This document shows positions 58,787 to 64,000 of a DNA stretch of 64,000 nucleotides, one piece after another; the first letter of the stretch is position 1; each line of letters starts with the position of its first letter. The notes beneath the pieces were generated by a model. That model was not told where the DNA came from. It was given only the letters and a program-made list of their open reading frames with translations, and searched no databases. Both the position numbers and the translations under genes were made by a program. This DNA comes from Methylotenera mobilis JLW8. GTDB taxonomy: Bacteria; Pseudomonadota; Gammaproteobacteria; Burkholderiales; Methylophilaceae. The stretch spans positions 372,001-436,000 of the forward strand of contig NC_012968.1 of assembly GCF_000023705.1 (NCBI RefSeq), written 5' to 3'.

Positions 58787-60997
58787 CTAGATTGCCGTTA
58801 GTTTGGCAAACTCCAGCGCCAGCCACTTCAGGCCTTCTCGTCCAAAATTTACTTGTACACGCATATCGTTGGCGTTGCCTTCATAACTCACTACCACGCC
58901 ATTACCAAATTTATTGTGTGCAACTTGTTGGCCCACTTTCCACGGCATGGCATTTTTTTGCGTACTACTTTGTTGCTTGCTCATCACTGCCGGCAGTTCG
59001 TTGTAATCTCTGCCGTAGCCTGATTTAGCCACCGGTTTGCTATTTAAATGTTTGAGCAGTTTATCCGGAATTTCATCTAAAAAGCGCGATGGAATGCCGT
59101 AACGTACCTGCCCATGTAGCATGCGGCTTTGGGCATGACTTAAATACAAGCGTTGGCGCGCACGTGTGACCGCTACATACATGAGCCTGCGTTCTTCTTC
59201 TAGGCCATTGGCTTCGTAGGTGCTTTGCTCATGCGGGCATAAACCTTCTTCTAAGCCGCTAATAAATACAACTTTGAACTCTAGGCCTTTAGAGGCGTGC
59301 ACCGTCATAAGTTGCAGTGCTTCACGCCCTACGTCGGCCTGGTGTTCACCGGCCTCTAAACTGGCATGGCTTAAAAATTGGGTGAGTAAATCTTGTTCGG
59401 TTTCGCCATCTGCATTGCTGTGGTTACCAAAATCCTGATTGGTAAACGCCACCGCTGCGGTCACCAGTTCTTCTAAGTTGGCGATGCGGTCTTCACCTTC
59501 TTTTTCATTTTGGTAGTGCGCCTTGAGGCCAGAGAGTGTGGTGGCCAGTTCGGCCAGTTCGGCTAGGCTGATGCCATAGGCTTCATCTACCATTTGCCTA
59601 ATTAGGGCAACAAAGCCATCTATGCCTTTGCCGCCCACTTTGCCGTTGCCTACTTTGTTGATAGCAGCTTGCCAGAGGCTACAGTTTCCGGCGCGTGCTG
59701 CTTCTTGCAGTTGCTCTAAACTACGTGCGCCGATGCCGCGTGCTGGAAAGTTAATCACACGCAGTAATGCAGTATCGTCATTGGCGTTAGCAATCAGGCG
59801 CATATAAGCGAGCGCGTGTTTAATTTCGGCACGTTCAAAGAAGCGCAGGCCGCCATATACCCGGTACGGTAGGTTGGCCGAGAATAGTGCATGCTCCAAT
59901 ACGCGTGATTGTGCGTTAGAGCGGTAGAGCATGGCCATTTCGCCTAGCTCCGTGCCTTCGGCATGCAGCATTTTAATTTCATCCACAATAAACTGCGCTT
60001 CGTCATTGTCGTTGTAAGCTTGGTACACACGTACCGGTTCGCCGGCACCAGCACTGGTCCATAGGTTTTTACCTAAGCGGTTTTTGTTGTGCGAAATAAT
60101 GGCATTGGCGGCATCTAGGATATTGCTGTGCGAACGGTAGTTTTCCTCTAGCTTTACTATGCTCTGTACGTTAAAGTCGGTTTCAAAGTCGCGCATATTG
60201 CCGACACGCGCACCGCGGAAGCCATAAATAGATTGGTCGTCATCACCTACGGCAAACATGCAGTTGTCTTTACCTGCTAAGAGTTTTAACCATTGATATT
60301 GCAGGCGGTTGGTATCTTGAAACTCATCCACTAATATGTAGCGGAAACGGCTTTGATAGTGCTGGCGAATATTGGTGTCGCGCTCCAGTAGTTCGTAACA
60401 ACGTAATAGCAGCTCAGCAAAGTCGGCTACGCCATCACGCTGGCATTGTTTATCGTATTCTTCAAAGATTTCGCGTAGTTTTTGTGAGTGTGGGTCATAA
60501 GCATCCACTGCATGTGCTCTCAGGCCTTCGTCTTTGCAACCGTTAATGTAGTTTTGCACCTGTTTGGGCGGAAACTTCTCGTCATCCACGTTCATCAGCT
60601 TCATCAGGCGTTTAATCATGGAAAGCTGGTCGGCAATATCCAGAATCTGGAAGCTGGCAGGTAAGCCTGCCTCACGGTGATGTGCACGTAGTAAGCGGTT
60701 GCACAGTCCATGGAAAGTACCAACCCACATGCCACGGGTGTTGATGGGTAATGATGCGGTGATGCGGGTGAGCATCTCTTTTGCCGCTTTGTTGGTAAAC
60801 GTCACTGCCAATAAGCCAGTAGGTGAAACTTGCTCGGTTTGGATTAGCCATGCAATCCGTGCGGTGAGCACGCGCGTTTTTCCGCTACCAGCACCTGCTA
60901 AAATCAGCGCAGATTGTTGGGGGAGAGTGACGGCTTCCAGTTGTTTATTGTTTAAGCCGGCTAAAAGCGGATCTTGCATGGTGGTTTGCGTATTCAT
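58787..60997 (-). CDS. uvrD: UvrD/Rep-family ATP-dependent DNA helicase
   Basis: Superfamily 1A helicase, 736 aa, for mismatch and nucleotide excision repair. Motif I AGAGSGKTRVLTARI (~34), motif II VDEFQDTNRLQYQW, motif III GDDDQSIYGFRGA and motif VI VAVTRARQRLYLSHAQSR are seen. The C-terminus with the GQQVAHNKFGNGVVVSYEG Tudor-like segment marks UvrD/PcrA rather than Rep. Confidence 0.95.
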   Translation of the reverse strand: MNTQTTMQDPLLAGLNNKQLEAVTLPQQSALILAGAGSGKTRVLTARIAWLIQTEQVSPTGLLAVTFTNKAAKEMLTRITASLPINTRGMWVGTFHGLCNRLLRAHHREAGLPASFQILDIADQLSMIKRLMKLMNVDDEKFPPKQVQNYINGCKDEGLRAHAVDAYDPHSQKLREIFEEYDKQCQRDGVADFAELLLRCYELLERDTNIRQHYQSRFRYILVDEFQDTNRLQYQWLKLLAGKDNCMFAVGDDDQSIYGFRGARVGNMRDFETDFNVQSIVKLEENYRSHSNILDAANAIISHNKNRLGKNLWTSAGAGEPVRVYQAYNDNDEAQFIVDEIKMLHAEGTELGEMAMLYRSNAQSRVLEHALFSANLPYRVYGGLRFFERAEIKHALAYMRLIANANDDTALLRVINFPARGIGARSLEQLQEAARAGNCSLWQAAINKVGNGKVGGKGIDGFVALIRQMVDEAYGISLAELAELATTLSGLKAHYQNEKEGEDRIANLEELVTAAVAFTNQDFGNHSNADGETEQDLLTQFLSHASLEAGEHQADVGREALQLMTVHASKGLEFKVVFISGLEEGLCPHEQSTYEANGLEEERRLMYVAVTRARQRLYLSHAQSRMLHGQVRYGIPSRFLDEIPDKLLKHLNSKPVAKSGYGRDYNELPAVMSKQQSSTQKNAMPWKVGQQVAHNKFGNGVVVSYEGNANDMRVQVNFGREGLKWLALEFAKLTAI

Positions 60998-61245
60998 AGC
61001 TGCTATTTTAGCATGACTACTTAGAGTGAATATTTAGTGCGAATATTTCATCTATAACGGCAACTTAGCATGTGCCGGATGTGCGAGCTGATGCCAGTTG
61101 CGGCGAGATTTGTGGGACATGCAAGCGTGGTGTGTGGCGCGAATGCGTAAAAAATAAAAGAGTTCGGAACTTATTGTGAAAAGGCTTAGTCAGAGCTTAC
61201 AGGTAACGCTAGTTGCCTTTCCGCTCCAATCCTCCCTGAGCGGAA

Positions 61246-61269
61246 GCCTTAGACGATGAGGCATTTTTT
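61246..61269 (+). terminator. Terminator-like hairpin 1
   Basis: GCCTTA/TGAGGC forms a 6-bp stem with a GACGA loop, followed by a T-run of six. Its left arm overlaps the closing helix of the candidate RNA, so the two folds exclude each other. Confidence 0.5.
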
Positions 61270-61270
61270 G

Positions 61271-61307
61271 GACCCCGATTTCATCCCCTTGGTTGGGGTC
61301 TTTTTTT
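61271..61307 (+). terminator. Intrinsic terminator 2
   Basis: GACCCC/GGGGTC has an 18-nt loop that includes an inner CCCC...GG pairing option, followed by seven consecutive T. Confidence 0.7.
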
Positions 61308-61466
61308 GCCTGCTATTTATGCAAAGGCTTATTTATGGGTGATAGTATAAACTTAAATATTGCCAATTGTAAATAACTTGTAAATTATTTGTAACTTAAT
61401 GCGCTAGCAGTTTAAAGCAGCAGTGTTTGGGAGTAGCCTGCTGGAATCAACCCGAATATTAATGTC

Positions 61467-62270
61467 ATGACATCAAATACTAGATTCCCTACCTTGTTTA
61501 TTTCCCATGGCGGCGGCCCCTGGCCTTATGTAGAGGACATGCGGCGGCTGTTTGCCGTTACCGAGGCTGAGTTGGCTAAGCTGCCTACCAGCCTGCCGGC
61601 AAAGCCAAAAGCGATATTGGTGATTACCGGTCACTGGGAAGAGCCGCAGTTTACGGTGTCTACCGCACAGCAGCCGCCTATGGTGTATGACTATTCCGGC
61701 TTTCCAGAGCATACTTATCATGTGCAGTACCCAGCTGCGGGCAGCCCGGCTTTGGCTAAGCGTGTTGGTGAGTTGTTGGCGTTAAGCGGTGTACCTGTGT
61801 TGGAGGATGCGCAGCGCGGTTTTGATCACGGTACTTTTGTGCCTTTGATGCTGATGTATCCGCATGCCGATGTACCTGTGGTGTTGCTGTCAATGAAGTC
61901 TAACTATGACCCACTGGAGCATATCAAGCTGGGTGAGGCTTTAGCCCCGCTGCGAGATGAAGGGGTGCTGATTGTGGGCAGTGGGCTTACTTATCACAAT
62001 ATGCGCGGCTTTGGGCGGCCGACATCATTTGAACCATCGGTGCAGTTTGAGCAATATTTATACGAAGCAATTGTTAACTCTAGCTCGCAGCAGCGTAATC
62101 AGGCGCTGGTGGATTGGGAGCAGGCGCCGAGTGCGCGTTTAGTGCATCCGCGTGAGGATCACTTGATTCCTTTAATGGTGGTGGCGGGTGCGGCAGGGGA
62201 TAGTGTGGGTGAGCGTATTTTTACGGATACCGTGTTTGGGGTGGTAATGGCTTCTTACCGCTTTGGCTAG
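61467..62270 (+). CDS. LigB/DODA-family extradiol dioxygenase
   Basis: A 267-aa cytosolic enzyme of the YgiD/DODA group (class III extradiol dioxygenases), related to E. coli YgiD, which acts on DOPA. SHGGGPWPYVED, ITGHWEEPQF, GFDHGTFVPLMLM and VGSGLTYHNMRGF contain the conserved His ligands and catalytic His. Native substrate is unknown. The gene start is an ATG at 61467. Confidence 0.92.
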   Translation: MTSNTRFPTLFISHGGGPWPYVEDMRRLFAVTEAELAKLPTSLPAKPKAILVITGHWEEPQFTVSTAQQPPMVYDYSGFPEHTYHVQYPAAGSPALAKRVGELLALSGVPVLEDAQRGFDHGTFVPLMLMYPHADVPVVLLSMKSNYDPLEHIKLGEALAPLRDEGVLIVGSGLTYHNMRGFGRPTSFEPSVQFEQYLYEAIVNSSSQQRNQALVDWEQAPSARLVHPREDHLIPLMVVAGAAGDSVGERIFTDTVFGVVMASYRFG

Positions 62271-62350
62271 TAGAGAGTTGGGAGGTAGTGCTGAATAGTG
62301 CTCAAGGTGTAAGTTGGCTAGGTAATGGGTTCATCGCCTAGCCTGTGCCG

Positions 62351-62509
62351 TCATCCTATCCCCAACCATGTGGCCTCTTCTCTAAGTTTTGCTTCTAAAT
62401 CAACTTGCGCTAAGTCTGTGCTGTTGGCGTTACGCTCAGCGCTAATGCTAAGTTTTGTATTGTTCAGGCTGGTTGAGTTTCTCCAGTAGTAGATGTTTGC
62501 TAAGGTCAT
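62351..62509 (-). CDS. Small hypothetical protein
   Basis: A 52-aa ORF starting MTLANIYYWRNSTSLNN, preceded by AAAGAGAACC. A longer frame reading from 62647 overlaps the NmrA-type gene and is less likely. I recognise no family and see no membrane segment. It follows the NmrA-type gene on the same strand. Confidence 0.4.
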   Translation of the reverse strand: MTLANIYYWRNSTSLNNTKLSISAERNANSTDLAQVDLEAKLREEATWLGIG

Positions 62510-62606
62510 GATGGTTCTCTTTTTCAGTATTAATTTATAGTATTCAAGTTGGGTATTGCCACTCTCCAGCCTAAGCCTGAGAGTGGTGTGCATGTTGTAA
62601 GGTTGT

Positions 62607-63485
62607 TTAAATAAATGCTGTTTTGTTGGCAGTAATAAAATCTTCAAATCTGGTTAGTGGGCGGCCGAGTAATGTTTCGCCATCAGCAGTGACTACTGCT
62701 GCTTGGTTGGAGGCAAATACCTCAAACAGCTCCAGCACGCCTTTGGCTTGCCACTCTGGCCAGCCTGAACCAGTTAATGATGCATAGGTCGTCTCTTCGT
62801 CTGGTGATACGTAGTCAACGCTATGTCCGGTCACGCGAGCAAACACTGCTGCAATGTCGCTGCCTGACAGCAACTCTGGACCAGTTAGGTTGTACGCTTT
62901 GTTAGCGTGGCCTTCCGTGGTGAGGATAACCGCTGCTGCCTCGCCAATGTCCTGTACATTGAGTGGTGCAAGTTTGCCGTCTCTGATACTAAAGTATAAT
63001 TTGCCGCTTTTTACACCGTCTGCCCAGCCAAAGAAGTTATCCTGGAACCAGATAGTGCGCAGGTGTGTCCATGGCAAGCCTGATGCTTCTAGGTATTTCT
63101 CTGCCTCACGGAACTGTTTGGCAAATAAAATCGCTTCCCATTCGGCACCCACTACAGATAACAGCACGATTTGATTCACAGTGCCTGACGCAACTGCCGC
63201 ATCTACGGTGTGTTTGGCATGTTGCGCTCTGTTTTCTACATTACCCGGAATGATGTATACCTTGGTCACGCCGGCAAACGCAGCAGTTAATGTGGCAGGT
63301 TGGTCTAGATCAAAAATAGCGGTTTCTATCGTTGGAAACTTTTCTTTAAGTTGAGCGGCTTTACTTGCGCTTCTTACACCAGCCACAACTTTGATGTTGC
63401 TGTCTTTTTTGTTTACCAGTGCTTCAATGGCTGCTACGCCGTTATTACCTGCTGCACCTACGATTAAAATGGTTTCCTGTGTCAT
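62607..63485 (-). CDS. NmrA/atypical SDR NAD(P)-binding protein
   Basis: A 292-aa Rossmann protein with VGAAGNNGVAAIEAL (GxxGxxG, residues ~9-23) at the N-terminus. The sequence RHTVDAAVASGT-like and WFQDNFFGWADGVKSGKLYF fit the NmrA-like family of atypical short-chain dehydrogenases (azoreductase and quinone-oxidoreductase relatives). Many members are regulators or NAD(P)H:quinone oxidoreductases, and which applies here is open. It lies next to a pirin gene on the same strand. Confidence 0.85.
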   Translation of the reverse strand: MTQETILIVGAAGNNGVAAIEALVNKKDSNIKVVAGVRSASKAAQLKEKFPTIETAIFDLDQPATLTAAFAGVTKVYIIPGNVENRAQHAKHTVDAAVASGTVNQIVLLSVVGAEWEAILFAKQFREAEKYLEASGLPWTHLRTIWFQDNFFGWADGVKSGKLYFSIRDGKLAPLNVQDIGEAAAVILTTEGHANKAYNLTGPELLSGSDIAAVFARVTGHSVDYVSPDEETTYASLTGSGWPEWQAKGVLELFEVFASNQAAVVTADGETLLGRPLTRFEDFITANKTAFI

Positions 63486-63531
63486 GGTATTGCTCCTAAA
63501 ATATGTTTAATAATTAAAAATAAATAAAAAG

Positions 63532-64000
63532 TTAGTAAGGTAGGTCGAACATCAGTAGCTCTGCATCTACAGCATTGCTAAATTCAATCGATGTTTCGTC
63601 CTGAATTTTTAAGGCGTCACCCGTGGTCAATTTAATGCCGTTGATTTCCACTTGGCCTTTAATCAAATGCACGTAACCGGTTCTATTAGATGCTAATTGA
63701 TGAGTTAATCTGTGTTCTTCATTCAATATCGCTGCATAGATGCTGGCATTTTGGTGAATCAGCACTGAGCCATCTTTTCCATCTTGTGAAGCAATCAAAC
63801 GCAGTTGTCCTGTTTTTGATGCGCTATCAAAATGTTTTTCCTCGTAGCTTGGTGCAATGCCTGTTACGTTAGGGTTAATCCAAATTTGTAAAAAGTGCAC
63901 GCGTTCAGTGCTGGAGTGATTAAATTCACTATGGCTTACACCAGTACCGGCACTCATTCTTTGCACATCACCGTAACGAATCACAGAGCCATTGCCCATG
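63532..64000 (-). CDS. Pirin-family protein (5' end outside window)
   Basis: The frame is open to the right window edge and the N-terminal part is missing. The visible 155 aa contain MSAGTGVSHSEFNHS (cupin motif with metal ligands H and E) and VHFLQIWINPNV, typical of YhaK/pirin proteins. Some pirins have quercetinase activity. It is upstream of the NmrA-type gene and probably in the same transcript. Confidence 0.92.
   Translation of the reverse strand, partial: MGNGSVIRYGDVQRMSAGTGVSHSEFNHSSTERVHFLQIWINPNVTGIAPSYEEKHFDSASKTGQLRLIASQDGKDGSVLIHQNASIYAAILNEEHRLTHQLASNRTGYVHLIKGQVEINGIKLTTGDALKIQDETSIEFSNAVDAELLMFDLPY

Larger units (their letters stand above)
61181..61307 (+). ncRNA. Candidate structured RNA with two terminators
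   Basis: The element has a possible closing helix, AAGGCTT (61181-61187) with AAGCCTT (61244-61250). Inside are hairpins AGGTAAC/GTTGCCT (61201-61218) and CCGCTC/GAGCGG (61221-61243). An alternative helix, GCCTTA (61246-61251) with TGAGGC (61257-61262), competes with the closing helix and is followed by ATTTTTTGG. A last hairpin GACCCC (61271-61276) / GGGGTC (61295-61300) is followed by seven T. It lies in the 469-bp gap (60998-61466) before the dioxygenase gene, whose start is 160 bp past the last T. I recognise no known family. Confidence 0.55.

Noticed and set aside
61181-61307. Identification of the 61.2-kb element as 6S or SRP RNA
   Set aside because: Fragments such as CCTGAG recall 6S RNA, but the required long closing stem and central bubble are absent, and the SRP apical loop sequence is missing.
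1-64000. CRISPR arrays, tRNA and rRNA genes
   Set aside because: I saw no regularly spaced direct repeats and recognised no tRNA or rRNA sequence, although I read by eye only.

Overview
The window reads as one chromosomal segment of a betaproteobacterium of moderate GC content. The gene orders dusB-fis-purH-purD-hemF and polA / LOG protein / DUF2782 / thrB / BPSS1780-type membrane protein fit that group. A PqqU-like outer-membrane receptor, a small class I cytochrome c and the overall protein style make a methylotroph of the Methylophilaceae (Methylotenera-like) my best guess. That placement is inference; no rRNA gene or methanol dehydrogenase lies in the window.

Layout. 1-17.5 kb: the 3' part of the str operon (fusA cut by the window edge, tuf), then the complete S10, spc and alpha ribosomal protein operons through rplQ, all on the plus strand. 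Visible promoters lie before rplC, rplN and rpsM, and structured leaders lie before rplN and rpoA. 17.5-32.4 kb: housekeeping and transport genes: glutaredoxin-like protein, mgtE, an MscS channel, rpmG/rpmB, dut, a PqqU-like TonB receptor with a perfect FNR/ANR-type box upstream, coaBC, an HELLH protein, radC, an MgtC/DUF4010 membrane protein, cstA with its YbdD partner, and lgt.

32.7-38.1 kb: a small chromosomal integron. A tyrosine recombinase with the IntI-specific extra segment (plus strand) diverges from an array of seven minus-strand single-gene cassettes. Six cassette boundaries carry attC-like sites of varying quality, with TfoX-N, MoaF-like and several unrecognised proteins as cargo. 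Next to intI, two near-identical attI-like sites flank a 467-bp segment that carries a REP-doublet/MITE-like element.

38.2-64 kb: ilvD, an aldose-epimerase-like protein, cytochrome c, an amino-acid permease, an M18 aminopeptidase, hemF, the dusB-fis-purH-purD cluster, an MHS-family transporter, a YkgJ-type Cys-cluster protein, a CinA/MoaB-like protein, polA, the LOG / DUF2782 / thrB / BPSS1780 run, uvrD, a candidate structured RNA with two terminators, an extradiol dioxygenase, a 52-residue ORF, an NmrA-type oxidoreductase and a pirin cut by the right edge.

The most unusual items are the integron with its duplicated attI-like site, the candidate riboswitch-like RNA at 61.2 kb, the FNR-type box before the PqqU-like receptor, and an 18-bp perfect inverted repeat that includes the fis stop codon.
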